A stretch of DNA of 9,504 bases from Betaproteobacteria bacterium (GCA_011391185.1 JAABRB010000113.1:1-9504); one strand, 5' to 3'; positions 1-7,028 are shown, counted from the first letter of the stretch. Made by a program: numbers and translations. Notes: generated by a model from the sequence alone, not told the origin.

Positions 1-561
1 GCACGACACGAAGCGCGGCGCATGTGCGACGCACTGCTGCCATTCGCGAAACGCCGGGTGCCGATCGTGGGTCTCGAGCCCTCGTGCCTGTTCACGCTGC
101 GCGACGAGTTCAAGGCGGTCCTTCCCGGCGAAGACACGGAAGTGCTCGCTGCGCAGGCCCTGCTGTTCGAGGAGTTCCTCGCGCGAGAAAGCGACGCGGG
201 GCATCTCACGCTGCCGCTGAAAAGCGCCAGCGCGACACGCGCGCTGCTGCACGGGCACTGCCATCAGAAGGCGTTCGACGCGGTTCCGGCGGTGCAGAAA
301 GTGTTACGGCTGATCCCCGGACTGGAAGTCGAGACCATCGAATCGGGCTGCTGCGGCATGGCGGGCAGCTTCGGCTACGAAGCCGCGTATTACGACATCT
401 CGATGAAGATGGGCGAAGCCGCGCTCTTGCCGCGGGTGCGTGCGGCCGATGCCGAGACGCTCATCATCGCGGATGGGACGAGCTGCCGTCACCAGATCCG
501 GGACGGTGCGCGGCGCGAAGCGATCCACGCGGCCCGCGTGCTCGAGCGCGCGCTCGCCTGA
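1..561 (+). CDS. FAD/(Fe-S)-binding oxidoreductase, YdiJ/D-lactate dehydrogenase-like, C-terminal fragment
   Basis: The reading frame is open from the first base and ends at TGA 559-561, so only the last 186 residues of a gene that begins outside the window are seen. An internal ATG at 22 is not a convincing start because the frame continues upstream of it. The fragment carries the cysteine-rich (CCG) domain of GlcF/YdiJ-type iron-sulfur flavoenzymes: LEPSCLF, then HGHCHQKAF, then SGCCGMAGSFGYE, then a late cysteine in DGTSCRHQ. These cysteines bind iron-sulfur or another redox cofactor and pass electrons from 2-hydroxyacid oxidation at the FAD domain. Members with FAD and Fe-S parts in one chain are about 1000 residues, so roughly 800 may be missing; a separate GlcF-like subunit is the alternative. 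The exact substrate (D-lactate, glycolate, other 2-hydroxyacid) cannot be told from this part. A short GC hairpin follows the stop (562-576, 6-bp stem) without a T-run. Confidence 0.85.
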   Translation, partial: ARHEARRMCDALLPFAKRRVPIVGLEPSCLFTLRDEFKAVLPGEDTEVLAAQALLFEEFLARESDAGHLTLPLKSASATRALLHGHCHQKAFDAVPAVQKVLRLIPGLEVETIESGCCGMAGSFGYEAAYYDISMKMGEAALLPRVRAADAETLIIADGTSCRHQIRDGARREAIHAARVLERALA

Positions 562-697
562 GAGCGCGGTGCGCTCGAACGCCTGGCATCGCAGTCGCCT
601 CGCGCGTTTTCCACCGGATCTCGCGTGATACGTTCATGCGCGTCGTTGCCCTGACGCTGCTGGCCGTGGGCGCTTCGCTCATTCTGCGGTCAGCGGG

Positions 698-727
698 CTG
701 ACTTTCGCCGCGCTGTTGCGGCACAAT
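698..727 (+). promoter_or_regulatory. Possible sigma-70 promoter of the SDR gene
   Basis: CTGACT (698-703) and CACAAT (722-727) are separated by 18 bp and resemble -35 and -10 boxes at about four of six positions each. They would start transcription around 734, giving a short leader before the ATG at 757. This is pattern matching only; the upstream gene ends 136 bp before, so a separate promoter here is reasonable. Confidence 0.3.
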
Positions 728-756
728 GGGCGCATTTCTGCGCCAGGAGTTTCACG

Positions 757-1725
757 ATGCTCGACCGCTTTCCGATCAACCCCGCCGACTTCGACGGGCC
801 GGTGCTCGTCACCGGTGCCGGTGGCTGCCTGGGCAGCTGGACCATCGCGCACCTCGCGCGCGCTGGCGTGCCGGTCGCCGTGCTCGACCTCACCGACGAC
901 AAGCGCCGGCCGGGGCTGCTGATGTCGGATGAAGAACTCGCGAAGGTCCACTGGCTCACCGGCGACATTGCCGACACGAAGGCGGTCATGCTGGCCGTCG
1001 AGGCAAGCCGGGCGCGCGCGATCATCCATCTGGCCGCGCTGCAGGTGCCATTCTGCCGCGCGGATCCGGTCGCGGGCGCCCGGGTGAACGTCGTGGGCAC
1101 GGTCAACGTGTTCGAGGCGGCGCGCAAGCACGACATCCGCCGGCTGACCTACGCGAGCTCGGTCAGTGCGCTCGGGTCGGTCGAGGCGGGCGTGATGGCG
1201 ACGCTTTACGGCGCCTTCAAGCACTGTGATGAACAGCTTGCGCGCGTCTACTGGCAGGACTGGCAGGTGCCGAGCGTCGGCATTCGCCCGGGCATCGTTT
1301 ACGGACTGGGGCGCGACCAGGGAATGACCTCGAAGACCACGGTGGCGATTCTCGCTGCCGCTGCCGGGAAGCCGTACACGATCCCGTTTCGCGGCGGCGT
1401 GTCCTGGCTGCACGCGGGCGAGTGCGCGCGGGCATTCATTCGCGCGATCGCCGCCGAGCGCGCGGGCGCGCCGGTGTTCAACATGAACGGCGTCCATGCC
1501 GACGTCGAAGTAGGGGTCGACGTCCTGAAGCGCGTTGTCCCGCATGCCAGCATCGCGGTAACGGGCGAGGCCTTCGCACTGCCCATGGACCGGTCGGACG
1601 ATCCGCTGATGGAATACGTCGGAGACTACGGACGCGTCGCCCTCGAGGAGGGCATCCGCGATACGTATGATTCGTTCAAGCGGCTGCTCGCCGCCGGCAA
1701 GGTGTCAGCGGACAAGCTGGACTGA
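757..1725 (+). CDS. NAD-dependent epimerase/dehydratase family protein (extended SDR)
   Basis: This 322-residue protein has the layout of extended short-chain dehydrogenases. The N-terminal Rossmann motif is TGAGGCLG (residues 19-26), with Asp44 at the end of beta-2 where NAD(H) ribose is usually bound. A conserved Asp70 (TGDIAD) and the HLAAL segment (91-95) follow. The catalytic YxxxK is YGAFK, Tyr151 and Lys155, with Ser134/Ser135 (YASSVS) as the partner serine. Length is normal for the family and ends at TGA 1723-1725. The start at 757 is set by AGGAG at 745-749, seven bases upstream. The likely reaction is NAD-dependent oxidation, epimerisation or dehydration of a sugar or sugar-acid derivative in the cytosol; the C-terminal half, which fixes the substrate, has no motif I can assign. 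It may be monocistronic: it follows the oxidoreductase by 195 bp and converges on the minus-strand block. Confidence 0.88.
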   Translation: MLDRFPINPADFDGPVLVTGAGGCLGSWTIAHLARAGVPVAVLDLTDDKRRPGLLMSDEELAKVHWLTGDIADTKAVMLAVEASRARAIIHLAALQVPFCRADPVAGARVNVVGTVNVFEAARKHDIRRLTYASSVSALGSVEAGVMATLYGAFKHCDEQLARVYWQDWQVPSVGIRPGIVYGLGRDQGMTSKTTVAILAAAAGKPYTIPFRGGVSWLHAGECARAFIRAIAAERAGAPVFNMNGVHADVEVGVDVLKRVVPHASIAVTGEAFALPMDRSDDPLMEYVGDYGRVALEEGIRDTYDSFKRLLAAGKVSADKLD

Positions 1726-1731
1726 GGAACT

Positions 1732-1749
1732 TGCGCGCGGCCGCGCGCA
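1732..1749. repeat. Perfect 18-bp GC palindrome after the SDR gene
   Basis: TGCGCGCGG is followed directly by its reverse complement, seven bases after the SDR stop codon. It could fold as a hairpin at the 3' end of the plus-strand transcript and slow RNA polymerase or protect the end. No T-run follows on the plus strand, so it is not a canonical intrinsic terminator for that gene. Confidence 0.5.
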
Positions 1750-1757
1750 GGGATGAC

Positions 1758-1781
1758 AAAAACCACGCCGCACCGGCGGCG
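1758..1781 (-). terminator. Intrinsic terminator of the lgt-ydcH minus-strand block
   Basis: Read on the minus strand, CGCCGC (1781-1776), loop CGGT and GCGGCG (1771-1766) form a six-pair GC stem. TGG and five Ts (1762-1758) follow. It lies 21 bases beyond the stop codon of the YdcH-like gene, the right place to end the minus-strand transcript. An overlapping alternative stem, CGGCGC/GCGCCG at 1777-1791, could compete with it. Confidence 0.65.
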
Positions 1782-1802
1782 CGTTGCGCCGACTCGACCG
1801 AC

Positions 1803-2015
1803 CTAAGCGAGCTCGTCGGGATCGAGCTGACGCTGCAACCAGTTGATCTGATCCTTGAGGAGCAGTTTGCGCCGCTTCAGGCGCTGCAGCTGCAACTGGT
1901 CGGAATCGAACTGACTGGCAAGTCGCCTGATGACATCGTCCAAGTCACGGTGCTCCACCGTGAGCGCAAAGATGCGTTGCTCGAGCTGTGTGCGATCGCC
2001 CATTACCTGCTGCAT
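1803..2015 (-). CDS. YdcH/DUF465 family small protein
   Basis: This 70-residue protein matches the DUF465 (YdcH) pattern of small, charged, helical proteins: EHRDLDDVI at residues 21-29, then DQLQLQRLKRRKLLLKDQI at about 38-56, which would form an antiparallel helical hairpin. The family is widespread in proteobacteria and its role is poorly known. The start at 2015 is supported by a very strong Shine-Dalgarno region, read on the minus strand as GGAAGGAGGGG at about 2033-2022, roughly nine bases from the ATG. A second in-frame ATG at 2003 is less well placed. The gene begins 36 bp after lgt ends and is followed by an intrinsic terminator, so it is probably the last gene of the transcript. No transmembrane segment or signal peptide is visible. 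Confidence 0.85.
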   Translation of the reverse strand: MQQVMGDRTQLEQRIFALTVEHRDLDDVIRRLASQFDSDQLQLQRLKRRKLLLKDQINWLQRQLDPDELA

Positions 2016-2051
2016 GGCACGTCCCCTCCTTCCACCGTACCCGGGAATATT

Positions 2052-2837
2052 CTAGACCCGCCGATACGCCCATGCGAGCAGAAACACGCCGGCTGCGATC
2101 ATCGGCGCGGACAGCCATTGGCCCATGGTCAGGTCCAGGGCAAGGAAACCAAGAAAATCATCGGGTTCACGAAAAAACTCGGCCGTGATCCGCAGGATGC
2201 CGTAGCCGATCAGGAAGACCGCCGATCCGGCCCCCACCGGCCTGGGCCGCGCCGTGAAGACCCACAGGATTACGAAGAGGGCGAGGCCTTCCAGCGCAAA
2301 TTGGTAGAGCTGAGAGGGGTGACGAGGCGCGACACCTGCACCGGGACTGGCGAAAACCATCCCCCAGGCGATGTCCGTCACTCGGCCATACAGTTCGCCA
2401 TTGATGAAATTGCCCAGGCGGCCGGCCGCAAGTGCGAGCGGAATCAGGGGCGCAATGAAATCGGTCATCTCCAGCCACCGGAACTGGTGCTTGCGCGCGA
2501 GATACCAGACGGCTACGAGTACACCGATGAATCCCCCGTGGAATGCCATCCCGCCTTGCCACACGGCAAAGATCTCGAGCGGATGCTGAAGGTAATAGCC
2601 CGGCTTGTAGAACAGCACGTACCCGAGCCGTCCGCCGAGGATCACGCCGAGTACGCCGAAGAACAGGACGTCGTCCATGATCGAAACCGTGATTCGCCCC
2701 GATCGCCCACGCCCGATGCGGTAGCGCCCAAGCGCATAGGCCGCGGCGAAGCCCACGAGGTACATCAGCCCGTACCAGCGGACGGCCAGCGGGCCAAGGG
2801 AGAAAGCAATCGGGTCGAAGTTCGGATGAACGAGCAT
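2052..2837 (-). CDS. lgt: Phosphatidylglycerol-prolipoprotein diacylglyceryl transferase
   Basis: Lgt is an inner-membrane enzyme that transfers diacylglycerol from phosphatidylglycerol to the lipobox cysteine of prolipoproteins, the first step of lipoprotein maturation. The 261-residue product is of normal length. It has the Lgt signature [13 protein letters not shown] (residues 139-151), HGGFIG at 100-105, RHPSQLYQ at 172-179 and EFFREPD at 220-226. Arg140 and Glu148 line up with E. coli Arg143 and Glu151. Several hydrophobic segments (about 22-38, 57-78, 101-113, 128-138, 181-195, 203-213, 244-258) agree with a multi-pass membrane protein. I start it at ATG 2837-2835 because [16 protein letters not shown] is a typical Lgt N-terminus. 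No Shine-Dalgarno sequence precedes this ATG; the upstream bases are C-rich and then A-rich. Translation may instead be coupled to a short ORF whose TAA overlaps the ATG. The frame stays open far upstream through tctA, which is a high-GC artefact. Confidence 0.95.
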   Translation of the reverse strand: MLVHPNFDPIAFSLGPLAVRWYGLMYLVGFAAAYALGRYRIGRGRSGRITVSIMDDVLFFGVLGVILGGRLGYVLFYKPGYYLQHPLEIFAVWQGGMAFHGGFIGVLVAVWYLARKHQFRWLEMTDFIAPLIPLALAAGRLGNFINGELYGRVTDIAWGMVFASPGAGVAPRHPSQLYQFALEGLALFVILWVFTARPRPVGAGSAVFLIGYGILRITAEFFREPDDFLGFLALDLTMGQWLSAPMIAAGVFLLAWAYRRV

Positions 2838-2907
2838 TATTTTGGGGGAGCTACGAGGGGGTTCACCCCCTCGTTCTGCATCGGGTCGAAGTTCGGATGA
2901 ACGAGCA
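2809..2907 (-). repeat. 28-bp perfect direct repeat duplicating the lgt start region
   Basis: The 28 bases at 2809-2836 (the first codons of lgt, without the A of the ATG) recur exactly at 2880-2907, at a 71-bp period. The 43 bp between them (2837-2879) are not lgt-derived and contain a strong hairpin. The second copy lies just upstream of lgt in the transcribed direction and would encode the same first residues (LVHPNFDP) in another frame. It looks like a recent tandem duplication, or an insertion with a long target duplication. Confidence 0.9.
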
Positions 2908-2908
2908 C
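2837..2908 (-). other. Possible 23-codon leader ORF overlapping the lgt start (TAATG)
   Basis: Reading the minus strand from GTG 2908-2906 gives 23 codons, beginning with the duplicated LVHPNFDP and ending in VAPPK, then TAA at 2839-2837. The last A of that stop is the first base of the lgt ATG. An in-frame TAA lies directly before the GTG, so this is the only long reading of that frame. There is no clear Shine-Dalgarno sequence, but the tctA stop is only nine bases upstream, so re-initiation is possible. It may be a by-product of the duplication rather than a selected peptide. Confidence 0.3.
2853..2874. repeat. Perfect 9-bp-stem hairpin between tctA and lgt
   Basis: ACGAGGGGG (2853-2861) and CCCCCTCGT (2866-2874) are exact reverse complements around the four-base loop TTCA (TGAA on the minus strand). 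A second C-run follows on the minus strand (AGCTCCCCC), which could pair alternatively with the G-run. The stem lies 16 bases before the lgt ATG on the transcript. No T-run follows on either strand, so it does not look like a standard terminator; it may affect RNA stability, lgt translation, or be a small palindromic repeat element. Confidence 0.75.
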
Positions 2909-2917
2909 TTACGAATC

Positions 2918-4432
2918 TTATCCCGTCGGCGCCTCGTAGACGCGCGTGCCGCGTCGGCGAAGAATCGGCAGCACGAGCGACGCGAGGAGGAGCACCCAGA
3001 GGACATTGCCGAGTGTCGAGGAAAAAAGGATTCCGAGATCTCCCTGCGAGATGCGCAGCGCCCGGACCAGATACTGCTCGAAGAGCGGGCCGATGATGAC
3101 TCCGATCAGGATCGCCGTGACGTGATACCCGGTCTTGCGCGCGACGTATCCCAGTACGCCGAAGGCAAGGGCAAGTCCCATGTCGAACAGGTATTCGCGA
3201 TCGGCGAACGCGCCGACAATCGTGCAGGCGACGATGATCGGTACGAGATAGCGTGTCGGCACCAGTGTCACCCGCGCCAGGTAGCGCGCGAGGGGCAGGA
3301 TCGCCGGGATCATGAAGATGTAGGCGACGACCATGGCCACGAAAACACCGTATGCAAGCTGCGGGCTCTCGATGAACAGCCGCGGGCCGAGCACGACACC
3401 GTGGTACTGCAGAACGATCATCATGACCGCCGCAGTGCTGCCTCCCGGCACGCCGATCGCCATCAGCGGCACCAGGGTACCCGAGGTCACGCCATTGTTC
3501 GCCGACTCGGGCGCGAGCACTCCGTCCGGATGACCGGTACCGTAGAGTTCGGGTGTCTTCGAGAACATGCGCGACTGCTGGTACGCGACGAACGACGCAA
3601 TGCTCGCGCCTGCGCCCGGTATGACGCCGATGAAGAGCCCGATGAAACCGGTCCACACGATCTGCCACCACCGGTTCGCCGAGATCCGGAGCCCCTCCAC
3701 AGTTGCGGCCCAGCTCGCGCGCGACGCGCGCGAGTGCACAGCCTGCGAATCGATCATCTCGGCCTCGATCATCACGAGCGCCTCCGAGATCGCGAAGAGG
3801 CCGATCAGTGCCGGGACCAGCGGGACGCCGTCCAGCAGCTCGAGTAACCCGAAGGTCGCGCGCGGCGTCGAATAGATGTGATCGGTGCCAATCGAGCCGA
3901 TCAACAGACCGAACATCCCGGCGATCAGCGCCTTCAGCGTGTCTTGCGCGGCCACGACCGCAATCAGCGTCAGGCCGAACAGCATGAGGATGACCATCTC
4001 CACGCTGCGCATCACGTACCCGATCTGCGCAAGCCACGGCAGCAGCGCGACCGTCGCGATCGACGTGATCAGCCCGCCGAACACCGAGGACGTGAAGCAC
4101 AGCACCAGGGCCTGCTGCGCTTGGCCCTTGCGCGCCATCTGGTAGCCGTCGAGCGTCGTCGCCGCCGCACCGCCGGTGCCGGGGATGTTCATGAGGATCG
4201 CCGGGATCCCGCCGCCGAGGTGGGTTGCGCAATAGAGGGACACCATGAAGACCAGCGCCTGCTCGACCGGCATTGCGAGGCTGAGCGGCAGCAGGATGAT
4301 CAGCGCATTTTGCGCATTGAAACCCGGAATCGCCCCGATGACGATGCCCGCGATGACCGCCGGCAGGATGATCCACCAGTAGCCGAAGTTGGTCCCGATG
4401 AGACCGAGCAGGAAATCCAAGTCCCAACTCAT
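2918..4432 (-). CDS. tctA: Tripartite tricarboxylate transporter large membrane subunit TctA
   Basis: TctA is the large, many-helix subunit of tripartite tricarboxylate transporters; it carries the substrate path through the inner membrane and works with TctB and a periplasmic TctC receptor. The 504-residue product has full family length. Two signature stretches are clear: [19 protein letters not shown] (residues 33-51), and [20 protein letters not shown] followed by [13 protein letters not shown] (71-103). A related motif pair recurs in the second half, [13 protein letters not shown] and [13 protein letters not shown], as expected from the internal repeat of this family. Hydrophobic segments fill almost the whole chain. 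ATG 4432-4430 begins the usual short N-terminus [11 protein letters not shown], 21 bp after tctB; the ribosome binding site is weak (CCGGC region), so coupling to tctB is likely. The stop at 2918 is 80 bp before lgt. The transported acid cannot be read from the sequence. Confidence 0.95.
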   Translation of the reverse strand: MSWDLDFLLGLIGTNFGYWWIILPAVIAGIVIGAIPGFNAQNALIILLPLSLAMPVEQALVFMVSLYCATHLGGGIPAILMNIPGTGGAAATTLDGYQMARKGQAQQALVLCFTSSVFGGLITSIATVALLPWLAQIGYVMRSVEMVILMLFGLTLIAVVAAQDTLKALIAGMFGLLIGSIGTDHIYSTPRATFGLLELLDGVPLVPALIGLFAISEALVMIEAEMIDSQAVHSRASRASWAATVEGLRISANRWWQIVWTGFIGLFIGVIPGAGASIASFVAYQQSRMFSKTPELYGTGHPDGVLAPESANNGVTSGTLVPLMAIGVPGGSTAAVMMIVLQYHGVVLGPRLFIESPQLAYGVFVAMVVAYIFMIPAILPLARYLARVTLVPTRYLVPIIVACTIVGAFADREYLFDMGLALAFGVLGYVARKTGYHVTAILIGVIIGPLFEQYLVRALRISQGDLGILFSSTLGNVLWVLLLASLVLPILRRRGTRVYEAPTG

Positions 4433-4453
4433 GCCGGATCGCGCGCGTTCAGG

Positions 4454-4954
4454 CTAGAACAACGCCGCGACGAGCTTCTCGATCGGCCCGTGCGGCAGCC
4501 GGGTATTGAGGAGCGCGACGAACAGCAAGTAAGCCGTGATCGAGACCGCAGCCGCCGTCGTGACGATCGAGCGCCAGCTGCCGGCGCCAAGCAGAAGCAT
4601 GAGGGCAGAGATGAGCGTGAAGAGGCCGAGCGTCAACCCCAGCCAGGGTATGAGCGCAATGAAGAGCGCGCAGAGCGCGATCATGCCGAAGCGTTGGCGT
4701 CCGTAGGGAAAGGGCCCGATCAGGTGACCGAACGAGAGCGTGGCCCGGCCGGCGACGAGTCGGCGCACGACGCGCACAACGAGCAGCACGATCAGTGCAA
4801 GCAGCGTGGTGCCGACGACCATGCCGGTGGCGCGCGCTTCCCACGCGAGATCCCAGACGGAGTCGAAGAAATAGAGCGTAAAGGCGACCGCCAACGCCGG
4901 AATGACCAGGTCGCCGAGCGCCGCGTCCAGCGTCTTGTCGGGAGAATCCTGCAT
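4454..4954 (-). CDS. tctB: Tripartite tricarboxylate transporter small membrane subunit TctB
   Basis: TctB is the small inner-membrane subunit of the transporter, poorly conserved in sequence. It is recognised here from its size (166 residues), its place between tctC and tctA, and its hydrophobic pattern. Four or more membrane segments can be seen at about residues 15-33, 44-63, 89-123 (probably two) and 131-150. The protein ends in LPHGPIEKLVAALF, a tail of the kind found in this family after the last helix. The start at ATG 4954 is 34 bp after the tctC stop and has no strong ribosome binding site. A longer ORF (start 4982) over the same bases is in another frame and lacks membrane character. 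The gene is almost certainly cotranscribed with tctC and tctA. Confidence 0.88.
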   Translation of the reverse strand: MQDSPDKTLDAALGDLVIPALAVAFTLYFFDSVWDLAWEARATGMVVGTTLLALIVLLVVRVVRRLVAGRATLSFGHLIGPFPYGRQRFGMIALCALFIALIPWLGLTLGLFTLISALMLLLGAGSWRSIVTTAAAVSITAYLLFVALLNTRLPHGPIEKLVAALF

Positions 4955-4988
4955 GGTCGATCGGAATGTCGGGCAGCGACAATCTTTC

Positions 4989-6011
4989 TCAGCTGCCCTT
5001 CTTTTCTTTCGCGCTCAGAAGTTTCTGGTAGCGACCGGCGAGCTCGATCATGCCTTCCGCGTATTTCGCGCACTCCGCGCGATCGCCGTAGCGCGCCTGG
5101 CGCCAGTCCCCGGCGGTCTTCGAATACACGTCTTTGAACGACGGATCCGCGAAGATCAGCTTTGCCGACTCGTTCAGTTTCTCGAATCGATCGGGGTACT
5201 TGCTCGCGGCTTCGGTGTGGATCGCCCAGGCGCGGGAGGAATACAGATCGGGGATCCTGGTCCCGAACACCTGGTTGATCGATGGCGCGTTGCCGGTCCG
5301 ATCGGCCAGCGTATTCGAGGAATTGAACACGCCGAGAATGCGCGTCTTGTCGCCCATCTTGATTGGCTCGGCGACCGGTAATACGCCGCAGTCGACTTCG
5401 CCATTCAGGGTGGCAACGATCGTCGGGTTGCCGCCGCCATAGGGCACCAGATTGAACTTTGCTCCGGTCGCTTCGCCGAGCGCGAGCATCCCGATCGAGG
5501 CGGGGTGCGGCAGCCGGCTGGTGGCTACGTTTACCACGCGCTTCTTGCCTTCCGAGACGACATCCTCGATGCGCTTGAACGGGCTGTCCGCCCGCACGTA
5601 GACCGCACTGTCATCGATGTCCAGGCGGCAAAAGTAGAAGTAGTCCTGCGGGAACTTGTATTTCGGGTTCTGGAGCACGTACATGATGATCTCGGGCCCC
5701 ATGTTGCCAAAGAGCAGGTTGTAGGCGTCCTTGTCGCGCCGCGCGACGAAGAGCTCGTACCCGACTTGTCCTGACCCGCCGGGAAAGAAATCGAACTCGA
5801 ACGACACCCCGAGATGTTTGCGCCAGACTTCGGTAAACGCGCGCGCGAGGCGGTCCGCGCCTCCCCCCGCGCGGGTCGGGACCACCACCTTGATCGTGCG
5901 GTCCGGATATGCGGCCTGTGCGGACCGGAAGGGAAACGCGGCGAGCGATGCGGCCGCGAGGCCGGTCTTCAGGACGTCGCGGCGTGCGAGCAAAACGCGC
6001 TGGGTCTTCAT
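4989..6011 (-). CDS. tctC: Tripartite tricarboxylate transporter periplasmic receptor TctC (Bug family)
   Basis: This 340-residue protein is a Bug/TctC periplasmic solute receptor that captures an organic acid and delivers it to TctBA. The N-terminus has a Tat-like signal: twin arginines at 10-11 in ARRDVLKTG, a hydrophobic stretch AAASLAAF, and a probable cleavage after AQA (residue 33). The mature protein opens with the Bug hallmark YPDRTIKVVVPTRAGGGADR (35-54). Later segments PYGGGNPTIVATLNGEVDCG agree with the second Bug lobe. The start at 6011 has AAGGA about seven bases upstream on the minus strand. It lies 65 bp after the hydrolase stop and 34 bp before tctB. The glycine-rich binding loop reads TRAGGGAD, and the usual family segment after domain 1 is replaced by GNMGPEIIMYVLQ; this is a somewhat divergent Bug, and its ligand is not predictable. 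Folding before export is suggested by the Tat-like signal. Confidence 0.93.
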   Translation of the reverse strand: MKTQRVLLARRDVLKTGLAAASLAAFPFRSAQAAYPDRTIKVVVPTRAGGGADRLARAFTEVWRKHLGVSFEFDFFPGGSGQVGYELFVARRDKDAYNLLFGNMGPEIIMYVLQNPKYKFPQDYFYFCRLDIDDSAVYVRADSPFKRIEDVVSEGKKRVVNVATSRLPHPASIGMLALGEATGAKFNLVPYGGGNPTIVATLNGEVDCGVLPVAEPIKMGDKTRILGVFNSSNTLADRTGNAPSINQVFGTRIPDLYSSRAWAIHTEAASKYPDRFEKLNESAKLIFADPSFKDVYSKTAGDWRQARYGDRAECAKYAEGMIELAGRYQKLLSAKEKKGS

Positions 6012-6036
6012 GGGTGCGTCCTTCGTCGTGGGTCGT

Positions 6037-6053
6037 GCCGGCGGAGCGCCGGC
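6037..6053. repeat. Intercistronic hairpin between hydrolase and tctC
   Basis: GCCGGC (6037-6042) and GCCGGC (6048-6053) form a six-pair GC stem with loop GGAGC, in the 65-bp gap before tctC. No T-run follows on the minus strand, so it is not a clear terminator. Such stems between a cytosolic gene and a receptor gene can protect the downstream mRNA and raise receptor level; here this is only inference. Confidence 0.45.
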
Positions 6054-6076
6054 CGGATGATCGTGATCCTGGCGCG

Positions 6077-6997
6077 CTAGCTCCGGTACACCGGCTCGGG
6101 CAGGCTGAAAAACGCGTGCAGGATGTGATATGCGGTCAGGAAGTTCTTCTGCTGGAAGCTCGCGTGCGAGATTCCAGCCATCACCGCGAACTGCTTGTCT
6201 GGATTCGGCAGTCGCTTGAAGAATTCGATCAGATCGTCGAATCCCGCAATGCCGTCATATTGGCCGCGCAACACGATGGTCGGGGCGGTGATTCGTGCCG
6301 GGTCGACCAGTGGAAGCTTCGAGCACATGTCCACGTAGGTGCCGGTCGGTACCGAGTCGTCGAGCGCCACAATCGCGTCTGCGAAGGCGCCGATGGTTGT
6401 CTCGTCCGCGGTGCCAGGATGGTCGCGTGTGAAGATGCTTTGCACGAACGCGCGATCGATCGGGCGCCGATTCTTCGCGAGGAACTCCGGCAAGCGCTTG
6501 CGGCGCTCGACGAGGGTTGGACTACCTTCCCCGGTCCATACGAACGCATCCAACGCGAGTCGCGCGACGCGCTCCGGATGGCGCTCTGCGAACAGAGCTG
6601 CCTTGAGTGCGCCCGAGGAAATGCCGTAGACCAGGAGTTTCTTCGTGCCGCTCCGGGCGAGGACGTACTCGGTCGCCGCCGCCAGGTCATCTGCGCCATT
6701 CGAAATGTCGCAATTGATCGGCCGGCTCTTGTCCGAACGGCCATACCCCTCGTTGTCGAGACACCAGGTGTCGAACCCGCGCGCGGCGAACCAGTCCATC
6801 GCCGACGAATCCGGGCGACCCGGCACCTGCAGATCGAAAGTGGGTTGCGAAGCCATGGACGAGCCGTGGACGAAGAGAATCGTCCCGTTGCGCGCGCCAT
6901 CCGGTGCGGGCTTCTGCCAGAGGAATAGCTTGACGTCGCCCTTGAGGGTCCAGTGCTCCCGGCCCGTGATGGCCGGACGGCCCGCGGCTGTCTGCAT
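6077..6997 (-). CDS. Alpha/beta hydrolase family protein
   Basis: The product (306 residues from ATG 6997; 308 if GTG 7003 is used) is an alpha/beta-fold serine hydrolase. Numbering from the GTG, the oxyanion-hole region is ILFVHGSSM (42-50), the nucleophile elbow is GISSG with Ser129, the acid is Asp250 in RGQYDG and the base is His280 in GISHA. A second conserved feature is the DNEGYGRSD loop (83-91). There is no signal peptide, so it should act in the cytosol. Family members cleave esters, amides, thioesters or C-C bonds, and the substrate cannot be assigned. GGAGGGAG lies about nine bases before the ATG and three before the GTG; its inner GGAGG lies six bases before the GTG, so both starts are possible and I favour ATG. 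The gene follows lysR by 58 bp and precedes tctC by 65 bp on the same strand, suggesting it acts on the imported acid or an ester of it. Confidence 0.88.
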   Translation of the reverse strand: MQTAAGRPAITGREHWTLKGDVKLFLWQKPAPDGARNGTILFVHGSSMASQPTFDLQVPGRPDSSAMDWFAARGFDTWCLDNEGYGRSDKSRPINCDISNGADDLAAATEYVLARSGTKKLLVYGISSGALKAALFAERHPERVARLALDAFVWTGEGSPTLVERRKRLPEFLAKNRRPIDRAFVQSIFTRDHPGTADETTIGAFADAIVALDDSVPTGTYVDMCSKLPLVDPARITAPTIVLRGQYDGIAGFDDLIEFFKRLPNPDKQFAVMAGISHASFQQKNFLTAYHILHAFFSLPEPVYRS

Positions 6998-7028
6998 GAT
7001 CACGCGCTCCCTCCCGACGCGAGCGCGG

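Noticed and set aside
562..576. Intrinsic terminator after the Fe-S oxidoreductase
   Set aside because: The GAGCGC/GCGCTC stem is real but no T-run follows, so I do not list it as a terminator.
679..1545. A 288-codon minus-strand ORF opposite the SDR gene
   Set aside because: The plus-strand SDR has intact nucleotide-binding and catalytic motifs and a ribosome binding site. The antisense product is low-complexity Arg/Ala/His.
1731..2900. A 389-codon plus-strand ORF opposite ydcH and lgt
   Set aside because: It is antisense to two well-recognised genes, crosses their terminator, and shows no family signature.
2052..4427. A single 791-codon minus-strand ORF covering lgt and most of tctA
   Set aside because: Only its last 261 codons (lgt) resemble a protein. 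The upstream part is the out-of-frame reading of tctA, rich in Arg, Ala and Gly, with no membrane pattern. It is an open frame caused by high GC, not a fusion.
3878..5137. A 419-codon plus-strand ORF opposite tctA and tctB
   Set aside because: Its composition is dominated by Arg, Asp, Glu, Gln and His with no domain, as expected of the antisense of hydrophobic codons. TctA and TctB on the other strand explain the region.
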